A stretch of 64,000 nt of DNA from Leucobacter insecticola. Its GTDB lineage: Bacteria > Actinomycetota > Actinomycetes > Actinomycetales > Microbacteriaceae. A model generated the notes under the pieces. That model searched no databases, was not told where the DNA came from, and was given only the letters and a program-made list of their open reading frames with translations. The stretch spans positions 2,232,001 through 2,296,000 of the forward strand of contig NZ_CP049934.1 of NCBI RefSeq assembly GCF_011382965.1, given 5' to 3'. Position 1 is the stretch's first letter. The number at the start of each line of letters is the position of its first letter. Both the position numbers and the translations under genes were made by a program. This document shows positions 8,991 to 17,331 of this stretch, in pieces.

Positions 8991-9866
8991 ATGGGCGTGA
9001 ACGTGCCGGAATCGATGACTCCCTGGATCAGGAGCCAGACCACCGCGGTACCCACCAATCCGGCTGCGCAAGAACCGGCACCGGGTGAATTCACCGTGGG
9101 CGAGGTCGCGTCGCTGGTCGGGATCAGCGTACGGACTTTGCACCACTGGGACTCGGTGGGTCTGGTGCATCCACGAGGTCGCACCACAGGCGGGTATCGC
9201 ACGTATTCAGCGGAGGACGTCGGCCGAATTCACCGGGTGCTCGTGTACCGGGAGCTTGGCTTTGCTCTCACACAGATCGCCCTCCTTCTGGATGACCCCA
9301 CCGTTGACGAGGCAGCTCAACTCAGGCAACAACGGCACTTACTCGAAGAGCGCATCGCAAGGCTCCAACAGATGGCCGCTGCAGTGGATCAGATCTTGGA
9401 ATCACGCACCTCAGGAACCAGTCTCACCGCCCAACAACAGGCCGAGATCTTTGGCCGAGGCTGGCGCGAGGACTGGGCAGAAGAAGCGCAGGATCGCTGG
9501 GGCGAGTCCGAAGAATGGGCGCAGTTCGAGCGCAAAGCCGTGATGTCCTCTGAGACAGAGAGAATACAGCTACAACTCGGCGGAGATGCTCTGTTCGCAG
9601 AACTCGCCGCTGCAAAACGTTCCGGCATTGCGGCGGGCAGCGATGAGGCGAACCGCCTCGCTGAACGGCATCGAGAGACGATCAGCGCACTCTTCAACTG
9701 CAGCCACTCAATGCAGGTGTGCCTGGGCCAACTCTACGTGCAAGACGCACGTTTCACAGCTCAGATCGACGAGCGCGAGCCAGGGCTCTCGGTATGGCTC
9801 TCCGAGATTATCGACGCGAATGCGAGGCTGCACAGTGTGGATCCCGCCACCGCCACCTGGGAATGA
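8991..9866 (+). CDS. MerR-family regulator with TipAS antibiotic-recognition domain (TipAL-like)
   Basis: The 291-residue protein has a MerR DNA-binding domain (residues 33-103: FTVGEVASLVGISVRTLHHW, then GGYRTYSAEDV), a coiled-coil linker (about 105-150) and a C-terminal TipAS-like domain (about 155-285). In TipAS domains a cysteine in a segment like CSHSM reacts covalently with thiopeptide antibiotics; here Cys237 in NCSHSM is the candidate. A 32-residue N-terminal extension precedes the HTH. The next gene, 49 bases downstream, is a homologue of the thiostrepton-resistance rRNA methylase, so a thiopeptide-sensing role is a reasonable inference. Confidence 0.85.
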   Translation: MGVNVPESMTPWIRSQTTAVPTNPAAQEPAPGEFTVGEVASLVGISVRTLHHWDSVGLVHPRGRTTGGYRTYSAEDVGRIHRVLVYRELGFALTQIALLLDDPTVDEAAQLRQQRHLLEERIARLQQMAAAVDQILESRTSGTSLTAQQQAEIFGRGWREDWAEEAQDRWGESEEWAQFERKAVMSSETERIQLQLGGDALFAELAAAKRSGIAAGSDEANRLAERHRETISALFNCSHSMQVCLGQLYVQDARFTAQIDEREPGLSVWLSEIIDANARLHSVDPATATWE

Positions 9867-9883
9867 ACGGCCGCGGCGGAAAT

Positions 9884-9914
9884 TTGACCCTGACGTCGCG
9901 TGAGGGCTCACGCT
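9884..9914 (+). promoter_or_regulatory. MerR-type promoter dyad before the rRNA methylase gene
   Basis: TTGACC (9884-9889) is followed by a 19-bp imperfect palindrome (9888-9906) with outer arms CCCT/AGGG and inner arms ACG/CGT, 14 of 19 positions symmetric. This is the shape of MerR operators that sit in an over-long promoter spacer. With a 19-base spacer the -10 would be the weak CACGCT (9909-9914). A second overlapping perfect palindrome GCGTGAG-GG-CTCACGC lies at 9898-9913. Confidence 0.45.
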
Positions 9915-9915
9915 T

Positions 9916-10743
9916 GTGCGTATGGCGGCAGTATCCCTGGAACAGCTCAAACAGACCGTACCTCAATCGATCGATGACCCCAGCCATCCTGTCGCCAAAC
10001 GCCTCGCCGATGTTCTGCGCAGCCGCAGCGAGAAGCCCAGAACATTTGTACTTGATGATCCAGAAAACATTGCGCAAGCCGTCGCCTGCGGCATCGAGCT
10101 CGATAGCGTCTACTTCTCGGCCTCCGCCAACGACCCGAAACTCACAGGTGTTGATCCGGGCGTGCCGCGCTATTGCCTCAGCGAGAGTGTGATCCAGAAT
10201 CTGTTCGGCACGCAGAAACATTCGCGTATCTTTACTCTGGCACGCACACCCAAGAAGCGAAGTCTAGGCGAACTCGCCGGAGGTCGAGGCGACATCCTCA
10301 TTCTCGATGGCGTGCGAATCGTCGGCAACATCGGCGCGATCATTCGCACCGCCTGCGCGCTCGGGGCCGCGGGCGTCGTTGTCATCAACAGCGGGCTCAG
10401 CACGATTGTGGATCGACGCCTCGTCCGCGCCAGCCGCGGGCTGGTGTTCGCGATGCCCGTCGTCCTTACCACCCGTGCAGAGTGCATCGCGTTTGTCCGG
10501 CAAAAGCAGCTTGCGCTCGCCACGCTGTCTGCCAGTGCCACCGAACCGCTGAGTTCGATCCGCACAGTTCGAGAACGATTGGCACTCGTGTTGGGCGGCG
10601 AGCGTGAGGGCTTATCACGGGAGCTGGATGCGCTCGCGACACACAGATACGCGATCCTTATGGCCTCGGGTGTGGAGTCCCTCAACGTATCGGTCACGGC
10701 CGGGATCGCGCTCTACGAGCACGCGGTCAGCGCGAGCCATTGA
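9916..10743 (+). CDS. TsnR/Tsr-family 23S rRNA 2'-O-methyltransferase (thiopeptide resistance type)
   Basis: The protein (about 275 residues) has the TsnR N-terminal L30-like domain and a C-terminal SpoU (SPOUT) methyltransferase domain. From memory it aligns closely with the Streptomyces thiostrepton-resistance methylase: GRGDILILDGVRIVGNIG with the SpoU arginine/asparagine region (IIRT), then LVLGGEREGLS and ESLNVSVTAGIALYE, which form the knotted SAM site. Tsr/Nhr enzymes methylate the ribose of A1067 of 23S rRNA (E. coli numbering) and block thiostrepton binding. The GTG at 9916 is used; ATG at 9922 is possible. It follows the TipAL-like regulator and a MerR-type dyad. Whether it confers resistance or is a housekeeping SpoU enzyme cannot be decided from sequence alone. 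Confidence 0.85.
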   Translation: MRMAAVSLEQLKQTVPQSIDDPSHPVAKRLADVLRSRSEKPRTFVLDDPENIAQAVACGIELDSVYFSASANDPKLTGVDPGVPRYCLSESVIQNLFGTQKHSRIFTLARTPKKRSLGELAGGRGDILILDGVRIVGNIGAIIRTACALGAAGVVVINSGLSTIVDRRLVRASRGLVFAMPVVLTTRAECIAFVRQKQLALATLSASATEPLSSIRTVRERLALVLGGEREGLSRELDALATHRYAILMASGVESLNVSVTAGIALYEHAVSASH

Positions 10744-10769
10744 GTTCGGATTGTGTTCTGAAGTACAAT
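10740..10769 (+). promoter_or_regulatory. Promoter of the Phd-type antitoxin gene
   Basis: TTGAGT (10740-10745), an 18-base spacer and TACAAT (10764-10769) form a promoter whose -10 box ends six bases before the ATG at 10776. No Shine-Dalgarno fits between them, so the transcript is probably leaderless. Confidence 0.4.
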
Positions 10770-10775
10770 AAGCTC

Positions 10776-11231
10776 ATGAACACGGCAACTGCGAACCGAC
10801 AAGAATTCAAATCTTCTGAACTCAGCCGAAATTCCGGTGAAGTATTTGCGGCCGCCGAAAACGGTCCCGTCACGGTCACTCGTCGCGATGCAGACTCGCT
10901 GGTACTCATGAACAAAAGAGAAGCTGAAATCCGCAAGCAACTTTTCGAGTTTGCCGCTCAGCTCATCGCAATTACAACTGATGACCGCGGTACGCTTGCG
11001 GATCGCATGTCAGATCACTTCCCTTGGATGTTCGCTCTTTCCGAAACAGACAAAGCCCAGTGCGCGAAGGACCTCGTGAACGCAGCAAGAGCCTCGTTTG
11101 CAACCGAACAACCACATCTCGCAATTGCAGAACTAAACTCCTGGCGCGAAACCGCTGAAGCGATCGCAGCTGGCCACCAAAGCACCCTGGTGGAATGGCT
11201 TGACCATGACAACACGGTAGCCCGCCCCTAA
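10776..11231 (+). CDS. Phd/YefM-type antitoxin
   Basis: The 151-residue protein has a prevent-host-death fold at the N-terminus: FKSSELSRNSGEVFAAAENG, then VTVTRRDADSLVLMNKREAE, which binds DNA and positions the toxin-neutralising tail. The tail here is long (about 95 residues) and helical, unlike the 80-90-residue total of short Phd proteins. Six bases separate it from the downstream small gene, which fits a type II toxin-antitoxin operon with the antitoxin first. The region has slightly lower GC than its neighbours, consistent with acquired DNA. Confidence 0.68.
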   Translation: MNTATANRQEFKSSELSRNSGEVFAAAENGPVTVTRRDADSLVLMNKREAEIRKQLFEFAAQLIAITTDDRGTLADRMSDHFPWMFALSETDKAQCAKDLVNAARASFATEQPHLAIAELNSWRETAEAIAAGHQSTLVEWLDHDNTVARP

Positions 11232-11237
11232 AGCACT

Positions 11238-11579
11238 ATGGCAAGAGAGCGCCAGGTCAATCGACCTACCAAGAGAACGGAATACCGCATCGTCGCAGCG
11301 ACAGCTCAGGCAGATAAAGGCTGGCGAGATTTAGTTGCTACCCATCGAAATCTGACGGTTGATACTTGGGAATTCCTCACCGCACATCCCTTAAAGCACA
11401 CTCCCACGAACTATCCGCTTCGAGGAGAACTTGGCACCATCACTCGGAATGGATGTAAACACGCTCGCTGGCAACATAAACCCTCACAGGGCAACGGTGC
11501 ACGGATCTGGTTCTACGTGGCCGACAACTGTGTTTACCTTGAAAAAGTGCACACCCACCATCCCAATGAAACCTCTTAG
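11238..11579 (+). CDS. Putative type II toxin (RelE/ParE-like partner of the Phd antitoxin)
   Basis: The 113-residue basic protein follows the Phd-type antitoxin by six bases in the same direction. It contains several elements expected of a RelE/YoeB-like fold, including GWRDLVATHRNLTVDTWEFL and the C-terminal strand pair ARIWFYVADNCVYLEKVHTHHPNE, with histidines near the end. The assignment rests on gene order, size and the terminal strand-plus-histidine pattern; no single catalytic motif is decisive. Confidence 0.58.
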   Translation: MARERQVNRPTKRTEYRIVAATAQADKGWRDLVATHRNLTVDTWEFLTAHPLKHTPTNYPLRGELGTITRNGCKHARWQHKPSQGNGARIWFYVADNCVYLEKVHTHHPNETS

Positions 11580-11628
11580 CCAACAGCGCAATCCCAACCC
11601 AACCCCACCGACTAGCGCCCCACCACCC

Positions 11629-11655
11629 GAGGACTATGCTCAATGGGCAGTCCTC
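11629..11655 (+). promoter_or_regulatory. Hairpin in the kdp leader
   Basis: GAGGACT (11629-11635) pairs perfectly with AGTCCTC (11649-11655) just before the kdpF ribosome-binding site (GGAG at 11661-11664). A -10-like TATGCT (11635-11640) lies inside it. It may affect kdp transcription or translation; nothing shows which. Confidence 0.35.
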
Positions 11656-11669
11656 AAGATGGAGTATGA

Positions 11670-11759
11670 ATGGGCATCATTGACGCCGTGGCCGTAATCA
11701 TCGGCCTCGGATCGCTGATTTATTTGGGTTACGCACTTCTCAGGCCGGATCGATTCTAA
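11670..11759 (+). CDS. kdpF: K+-transporting ATPase subunit KdpF
   Basis: The 29-residue peptide consists of one transmembrane helix (VAVIIGLGSLIYLGYALL) ending in RPDRF, the normal KdpF size and C-terminal pattern. GGAG at 11661-11664 serves as the ribosome-binding site. Its TAA shares one base with the kdpA ATG. KdpF stabilises the KdpABC complex in the membrane. Confidence 0.87.
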   Translation: MGIIDAVAVIIGLGSLIYLGYALLRPDRF

Positions 11760-13432
11760 TGAACTGGTTTCTGGCAATCTCGTCATTGCTGACGGTCGCG
11801 CTGGTCATCGCCCTCGCCTACCGGCCTCTCGGTGACTACATGGCGTGGGTGTTCACCTCGAAAGAGCACTGGCGCATCGAGCGTGTCATCTACAAGCTCT
11901 CCGGCGTCGATCCCGAGCGGCAGCAGTCCTGGCGCGCCTATCTGATGTCGATCCTCGGCTTCTCAATCGCCGGTTTCCTGCTGCTGTTTGTGATGCTGCG
12001 TTTCCAGAATCTGCTGCCCTACGCGCTCGGCACACCGGCGATGAGTTCGGACCTCGCGTTCAACACCGTCGCGTCGTTCGTCGCAAACACCAACTGGCAG
12101 TCGTACTCCCCCGAGCAGTCAATCGGCTACGGCGCGCAGATGGCGGGGCTCGCGGTGCAGAACTTCGTCTCCGCCGCCGTCAGCATGGCCGTCGCTGTGG
12201 CACTCATTCGCGGTATCGCCTCGCGCGGTGGGCGAAGCGGGCTCGGCAATTTCTGGGTCGATTTGGTGCGGGCAAACCTGCGGATCCTCCTGCCGATCTC
12301 GGTGGTCGCGGCGGTGCTGCTGATCGCTGGCGGGGTGATTCAGAACTTCGCGGGGTTCACCGACGTTGAGACCGTCGCCGGCGCGACACAGTCAATTCCT
12401 GGTGGCCCGACCGCCTCGCAAGAGGCCATCAAGATGCTCGGCACCAACGGCGGCGGATTCTTCAACGCCAACTCGGCTCACCCGTTCGAGAACCCGACGC
12501 CGTGGACCAACATCCTGCAGACCCTGTTGCTGCTGATCATCCCGTTCACCATGCCGCGCACGGTCGGCACCATGCTGGGCGATCAGCGCGCGGGCTTCGC
12601 CCTGCTCTTCACGATGGGCGCACTGTTCCTGCTCGTCTATGCGCCGCTCACCGCATTCGAATTTGCGGGCGCGGGGTCGGCGCCGGAACTCGCGGGCGGT
12701 GCGATGGAGGGCAAAGAACAGCGGTTCGGGATCGTCGGATCCACGCTCTTTGCCACCGCGACCACGGGCACGACCGGCGGCGCCGTGAACTCGATGCACG
12801 GCTCCTACACCGCGTTTGGCGGGCTAATGCTCATGTTTGACATGATGCTCGGCGAGGTCGCTCCCGGCGGAGCCGGATCCGGCATCTACACGCTGCTGAT
12901 TCTCATGGTGATCGCCGTGTTCCTCACTGCTCTGCTACTCGGACGCTCTCCTGTATACCTCGGCAAGCGACTCGGCGTGCGGGAGCTCAAGATCGTCAGC
13001 ATCGCAATTCTCGTGATGCCCACGCTCGCCATCGGCGGGATCGCGGCGAGCTTCGCGATCCCGTCGGTGAAGGCCGAGATCGTCTCGAGTATGGGCAACG
13101 AGGGGCCGCACGGGCTCTCCGAGGTGGTCTACGCATTTCTTTCTGCCGCGATCAACAACGGCTCTGCTTTTGCGGGACTCAGCGCCAACACACCGCTTCT
13201 CAACTACATGCTCGGCACGGTGATCCTTCTGGGTCGTTTCATTCCGATCGCGCTCGTGCTTGCGCTCGCGGGATCCTTTGCCAAACAAGGCAAAGCCGAG
13301 AGCACGCTCGAGCTGCCGCTTCACCGACCACAGTTCGTCATCCTCCTTGCCGGACTGATCGTCTTTATTGCTGTCCCCATGTTCATACCCGTGCTGCTTG
13401 CTGGGCCGCTGGCTGAAGGGTTTATCAGATGA
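11759..13432 (+). CDS. kdpA: K+-transporting ATPase subunit KdpA
   Basis: The 557-residue channel-like subunit has the superfamily-of-K+-transporters architecture with four pore repeats. Selectivity-filter neighbourhoods are visible as SFVANTNWQSYS, MLGTNGGGFFNANSAHPFENP, TGTTGGAVNSMHGSYTAFGG and INNGSAFAGLSANTP. It takes up K+ with high affinity and passes it to KdpB. It overlaps kdpF by one base and kdpB by an ATGA junction. No kdpD or kdpE lies next to the operon. Confidence 0.96.
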   Translation: MNWFLAISSLLTVALVIALAYRPLGDYMAWVFTSKEHWRIERVIYKLSGVDPERQQSWRAYLMSILGFSIAGFLLLFVMLRFQNLLPYALGTPAMSSDLAFNTVASFVANTNWQSYSPEQSIGYGAQMAGLAVQNFVSAAVSMAVAVALIRGIASRGGRSGLGNFWVDLVRANLRILLPISVVAAVLLIAGGVIQNFAGFTDVETVAGATQSIPGGPTASQEAIKMLGTNGGGFFNANSAHPFENPTPWTNILQTLLLLIIPFTMPRTVGTMLGDQRAGFALLFTMGALFLLVYAPLTAFEFAGAGSAPELAGGAMEGKEQRFGIVGSTLFATATTGTTGGAVNSMHGSYTAFGGLMLMFDMMLGEVAPGGAGSGIYTLLILMVIAVFLTALLLGRSPVYLGKRLGVRELKIVSIAILVMPTLAIGGIAASFAIPSVKAEIVSSMGNEGPHGLSEVVYAFLSAAINNGSAFAGLSANTPLLNYMLGTVILLGRFIPIALVLALAGSFAKQGKAESTLELPLHRPQFVILLAGLIVFIAVPMFIPVLLAGPLAEGFIR

Positions 13433-15576
13433 CCACTCAGATTCCCTCCCCCACGCAGACCCTCGCGGCGAGCAGCAACATCCTCGCGCCGAGCGAGATT
13501 CGCGCCGTCCTGATCGATGCCCTCCGCAAGTTCGATCCCCGCTACCTCTGGCGCAACCCCGTGCTGCTCCTCACAGAGGTGGGTGCCGCGCTCACCACTG
13601 TCATCGCCATCGCGGAACCATTTCTCGGTGGCGCGAGGCCGTCCGGCGGAACCGTCATGCCGCCCGGCTTCACCTGGGCGCTCGCCCTCGGATTCTGGCT
13701 CTGCCTCTACAGCGCCACCCTCGCCGAGTCGATTTCCGAAGGCCGCGGGCGAAAACAAACGCAGTCGCTCCGCCAAGTTCGCACCGACACAATCGCGAAG
13801 CGAGTCATTAATTACGATTACGCAAAAGATCGTGGAGCGAAGCACGCCGTCATCGAAGAAGTCGATTCCCACGAACTCAAGGCGGGAGACGTTGTGGTTG
13901 TCGAAGCTGGCGACGTGATTCCTGCCGATGGCGAGGTACTGTGGGGCGCAGCCGAGATCGATGAGGCCGAATTCACCGGGCACTCGGGCACCATAATCCG
14001 TAAGGCGGGGGGCGACCGCACCGCCGTCACCGGCGGCACCCTCGACCTTTCGGATCGTCTCGTGGTGCGGATCACCGCCTCCTTTGAGGAAAGCACATTC
14101 GAGCGCACGATCCGCCTCGCGAGCAAATCCCACCGTAAGAAAGCACCGATCGAGGTCGCTTTCGGTGCGCTCCTCGCGTCCTTCTCACTCTCCTTCGTGA
14201 TCGTGGCTCTCACGCTCAACTCTGTCGTCTCTCCCGTCGCTCCGCCGGTCTCAATTCCCGTCCTGGTCGCCCTCGTGATCTGTTTGATCCCCACCGAGGT
14301 CGCAGCGCTCATGTCGGTGACTGGGATCGCTGGCATGTCACAGCTATTGCGTCGCGGCGTGCTCGTCACCTCAGCGAAGTCCCTCGAGACCGCGGGAGAT
14401 ATTACGACGGTGCTGCTCGACAAGACCGGCACGGTGACGAAGGGTAACCGCAGCGCAATCGAGTTTTTGCCGCTCAGCGGGGTGGACCGTGACGAGCTCA
14501 TACTTTTTGCCGCGCAGGCATCGATTCAGGATCCAACACCCGAGGGCGAATCCATCGTTCAGCTCGCAGCCAAGACGGGTATTGAACCGCAACTGACCGA
14601 CCCGGCGAACGTCCGCGCGGTGCCGTTCAGCGCAGCATCGCGGATATCGGGGCTGGATCTCGCGGACGGCACGAAGATACGCAAGGGCGCAGTTGCCGCA
14701 ACCGTCACCTGGCTCAAACAGCACGGCACCCAGCCGCAGCGGCACGTGATCGATGAACTGCAGACGATCACGCGTGATATTGCCCGCGGCGGCGGCACCC
14801 CCCTCGTGGTCGCCATCAAGCCCGGCAGCGGGCCGGGCCGGGCCCTCGGCGTCGTTCATCTTCAAGACGTTGTGAAAGACACCGTGCCGAAGAAGATTAG
14901 TCTTCTGCGCGCGCTCGGGATCCGCACCGTGATGGTGACGGGCGATCACGAGCTTGCCGCGAAAGCGATCAGTGAGGAAGCGGGTATCGACGAGTACGTC
15001 GGCAATTCGACACCTGAAGACAAGCTTGCCCTGATTGTGCACGAGCAGGAACTCGGGCACCTCGTCGCGATGAGCGGTGACGGCGTCAATGATGCTCCAG
15101 CTCTCGCTCAGGCCGACATCGGTATCGCGATGAATAATGCGACCTCGGCAGCCAAAGAGGCCGCCAACATGATCATTCTGGACGACGATCCCGCCCACCT
15201 CGTCGACATTATCGAGGTGGGTCGCCGACAGATGTCGACTCGCGGGGCGCTGATGACCTTCAACTTCGCGAACGATGTGGTGAGGTATTTCACGCTCTTT
15301 CCGGCGCTGTTTGTTGGGGTGTTTCCCGGGCTCACCGCGCTGAATGTGCTCCAGCTACACTCCCCTGCCTCCGCGATCCTCTCAACCGTGCTGTTTAGCA
15401 GTGTGGTGATGGTGATCCTGATCCCGCTCGCCCTGATCGGCGTGCCCTACCGCAGCACAGAACCGGGCTCCGCGCTCACTCGCAATCTCATCGTCAACGG
15501 CTTGAGCGGTGTGCTCGTGCCGATTATCGCGATCAAACTCATCGACATGGTCGTGAGTTTGCTGCCGGGATACTGA
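13429..15576 (+). CDS. kdpB: K+-transporting P-type ATPase subunit KdpB (divergent actuator motif)
   Basis: The 715-residue P-type ATPase has the phosphorylation motif DKTGTVTKGN (Asp331), the hinge motif GDGVNDAPALAQADIG and the KdpB-type C-terminal membrane helices (FANDVVRYF, LQLHSPASAIL). The actuator-domain loop that is normally TGES reads TGHS (His185, Ser186), replacing the glutamate needed for dephosphorylation, while the serine that is phosphorylated in E. coli remains. The surrounding residues also differ from the usual ITGESAPVI. The lysine of the usual NDVAKYF is arginine here. The protein is therefore a divergent KdpB, and its activity cannot be assumed. Confidence 0.95.
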   Translation: MTTQIPSPTQTLAASSNILAPSEIRAVLIDALRKFDPRYLWRNPVLLLTEVGAALTTVIAIAEPFLGGARPSGGTVMPPGFTWALALGFWLCLYSATLAESISEGRGRKQTQSLRQVRTDTIAKRVINYDYAKDRGAKHAVIEEVDSHELKAGDVVVVEAGDVIPADGEVLWGAAEIDEAEFTGHSGTIIRKAGGDRTAVTGGTLDLSDRLVVRITASFEESTFERTIRLASKSHRKKAPIEVAFGALLASFSLSFVIVALTLNSVVSPVAPPVSIPVLVALVICLIPTEVAALMSVTGIAGMSQLLRRGVLVTSAKSLETAGDITTVLLDKTGTVTKGNRSAIEFLPLSGVDRDELILFAAQASIQDPTPEGESIVQLAAKTGIEPQLTDPANVRAVPFSAASRISGLDLADGTKIRKGAVAATVTWLKQHGTQPQRHVIDELQTITRDIARGGGTPLVVAIKPGSGPGRALGVVHLQDVVKDTVPKKISLLRALGIRTVMVTGDHELAAKAISEEAGIDEYVGNSTPEDKLALIVHEQELGHLVAMSGDGVNDAPALAQADIGIAMNNATSAAKEAANMIILDDDPAHLVDIIEVGRRQMSTRGALMTFNFANDVVRYFTLFPALFVGVFPGLTALNVLQLHSPASAILSTVLFSSVVMVILIPLALIGVPYRSTEPGSALTRNLIVNGLSGVLVPIIAIKLIDMVVSLLPGY

Positions 15577-15586
15577 GGAGGCCCGT

Positions 15587-16198
15587 ATGCCGAAAAAATT
15601 AGCCCGCAGGGTCACTCCTCTCTGGACCGGCCTACGCATCGCTCTTCTGCTCACCGTGGTGCTCGGGATCGCGTATCCGCTCCTCGTCACGGGCATCGGG
15701 CAGCTGGTATTTCCATCGCAAGCGAATGGCTCGCTGTTACGGGGACCCGACGGCGAGATCGCAGGATCCGCCCTTCTCGGCCAGCGTTTTGAGGCTTCGG
15801 ACGGATCCCCGCTTCCCGAGTATTTCCAGCCTCGCCCCTCGGTTGCCGGTGACGGCTACGACTCGACGGCCTCGGGAGGCTCGAACCTGGGGCCAGAGAG
15901 CCCGGAACTCATCGCCGAGGTATCTGCGCGCAGGGACGCGATTGCCGAGTTCAACGGTGTTGATCCGTCCGAGGTGCCTGCCGACGCCGTCACAGCGTCA
16001 GGATCGGGCCTCGACCCGCACATCAGCGTCGACTACGCCTATCTCCAGGCCGCCCGCGTGGCAGAGGCCAGAGGCGTACCCCTGGGCACCGTCACCGCAC
16101 TGCTCGATGCATACACGACCGGACGCGATGCAGGGTTTATGGGCGAGCGCCGCGTGAACGTCGTCGAGCTGAACCTGGCGCTCGACGCGCTGAGGTAA
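15587..16198 (+). CDS. kdpC: K+-transporting ATPase subunit KdpC
   Basis: The 203-residue protein has one N-terminal transmembrane helix (LRIALLLTVVLGIAYPLLVTG) and the periplasm-like domain with GSALLGQRF, the SNLGPESPEL segment and ASGSGLDPHISVDYAYLQAARVA in two conserved blocks. GAGGAGG precedes the ATG at 15587. KdpC assists K+ delivery within KdpFABC. Its stop is eight bases from the stop of the convergent mgtC-like gene. Confidence 0.95.
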   Translation: MPKKLARRVTPLWTGLRIALLLTVVLGIAYPLLVTGIGQLVFPSQANGSLLRGPDGEIAGSALLGQRFEASDGSPLPEYFQPRPSVAGDGYDSTASGGSNLGPESPELIAEVSARRDAIAEFNGVDPSEVPADAVTASGSGLDPHISVDYAYLQAARVAEARGVPLGTVTALLDAYTTGRDAGFMGERRVNVVELNLALDALR

Positions 16199-16205
16199 CA
16201 GCCCC

Positions 16206-16919
16206 TCAGTCAACCCCGGAGAGATCGTCAGCGCTCCACCGCACGCTCAACACCTCGGGTGCCTCAATCACCTCGGCGATGGCCTGCTCGATCTCGCTGT
16301 CGTTGCGCTTTGCAGAGTGAACGATGGCAGAGATCACCACAACGTCCTCGGGGAGGTCAGTCGCAGCGATGGATTTGACGACCAGTTCAGGGCGGTGCAC
16401 CGCCCGGAATACCGCGGCGCGGATCGTCACCTCATGCTCCCGCATGCATCGCACTTCAAAGGTGTACTCCGACTCCGTACTTTCCTTAAACCCGGGACTC
16501 ACCCGTCTATCGAGCAGTCGACCAAGGGGCCGAAGTAGCGTGTTTGCCGCCATGATCGTGACCGTACCGACGGCGGCAATCCACATCAGCCCACCACCAG
16601 CGAGCGCCCCGACAGCGGCAGACGCCCACAGCGTCGCGGCGGTATTGAGCCCGGAGATCGAGGCACCCTGTTTCATGATGACGCCGGCACCCAAGAATCC
16701 GATGCCTGACACAATCTGTGCGGCAACGCGGGTTGGATCAGCATCGGTGCCCGAGAAACTGTACGCCCCCATGATGACGAACAGCGCAGCGCCGAGACTC
16801 ACCAGCGCGTTCGTGCGTATTCCCGCGGTCCGCGATCGCCACTGGCGCTCAATTCCGATAAGCGCGCCGAGGCTGATGCTCGCGCCAATTCGCAGGGTAA
16901 TGTCGATCCAGTCGATCAT
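16206..16919 (-). CDS. MgtC/SapB-family membrane protein
   Basis: The protein of 237 residues has the MgtC core of several transmembrane helices with the family phrases LGALIGIERQWRSRTAGIRT, AAQIVSGIGFLGAGVIMKQG and GLNTAATLWASAAVG. An ACT-like cytoplasmic domain of about 85 residues follows (EYTFEVRCMREHE onward). The start at 16919 is chosen because GAGGA lies seven bases upstream; a GTG at 16946 would add nine residues. MgtC proteins modulate F-type ATPase or Mg2+ homeostasis and are often co-located with MgtA. Here the gene is divergent from the mgtA leader. Confidence 0.87.
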   Translation of the reverse strand: MIDWIDITLRIGASISLGALIGIERQWRSRTAGIRTNALVSLGAALFVIMGAYSFSGTDADPTRVAAQIVSGIGFLGAGVIMKQGASISGLNTAATLWASAAVGALAGGGLMWIAAVGTVTIMAANTLLRPLGRLLDRRVSPGFKESTESEYTFEVRCMREHEVTIRAAVFRAVHRPELVVKSIAATDLPEDVVVISAIVHSAKRNDSEIEQAIAEVIEAPEVLSVRWSADDLSGVD

Positions 16920-17011
16920 GGTGATCCTCACAGCTGGTGGTGACACAGTGCGTCAGACCGTGTCAGACGTGGCAATCTTGCGCCCGGTTGGAGGCCCTCG
17001 CGTCGATTAAA

Positions 17012-17040
17012 TTGACAACAGTAGGGCTGGGGTCTATTCT
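17012..17040 (+). promoter_or_regulatory. mgtA leader promoter
   Basis: TTGACA (17012-17017), a 17-base spacer and TATTCT (17035-17040) make a near-consensus sigma-70 promoter. Transcription would start near 17047, directly before the M-box aptamer. Confidence 0.72.
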
Positions 17041-17049
17041 TACACACGC

Positions 17050-17206
17050 AGCACCTCGTTAGGCGAGGCTCCTGCGCGAACAAAGGCCACTGATCTGACG
17101 ACATCGAGAGATGCCCAAGGTTAGGACAGGTTTCCCCGGGTTAAGGGGTCACCCAAAGTGGCTTCCAAATTTTGGATCACGTCGCGCAGTGTCGAAGCTC
17201 TTACGT
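17050..17206 (+). promoter_or_regulatory. M-box (ykoK-type) Mg2+ riboswitch aptamer
   Basis: The conserved M-box landmarks appear in order: CTCGTTAGGCGAGGCTCCTG at the 5' end (17057-17076), a middle region with CCAAGGTTAGGACAGG and GGTCACCCAAAG, and the 3' signature TGTCGAAGCTCTTAC near 17190-17204. The domain binds several Mg2+ ions, and in known examples Mg2+ folding prevents expression of the downstream Mg2+ transporter. It lies just after a strong promoter and about 320 bases before mgtA, a long expression platform that also holds a hairpin and a leader ORF. Confidence 0.87.
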
Positions 17207-17251
17207 GGAGGTGACTGTGAATCGCTCCACTTCGGTAGAACGATGAGCAGT

Positions 17252-17271
17252 GTGATCGTTTCGACGATCAC
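17252..17271 (+). terminator. Hairpin of the M-box expression platform
   Basis: GTGATCGT (17252-17259) and ACGATCAC (17264-17271) form a perfect 8-bp stem with a TTCG tetraloop. It stands 46 bases after the aptamer. Only GGTTTGTG follows, so there is no clear U-run and it would be an imperfect terminator. It may act as the Mg2+-dependent terminator or simply as a structural element. Confidence 0.5.
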
Positions 17272-17331
17272 GGTTTGTGATGGGCAGAGCTACTGTACCC
17301 CTGCCCGATTGAACGCAGGAGGTGATCCGGC

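Noticed and set aside
9850..9930. Possibility that the methylase is a housekeeping TrmH/RlmB enzyme and not linked to the regulator.
   Set aside because: It cannot be excluded, but the TsnR-type N-terminal domain and the close match to Tsr around the SAM knot make the resistance-type call more likely.
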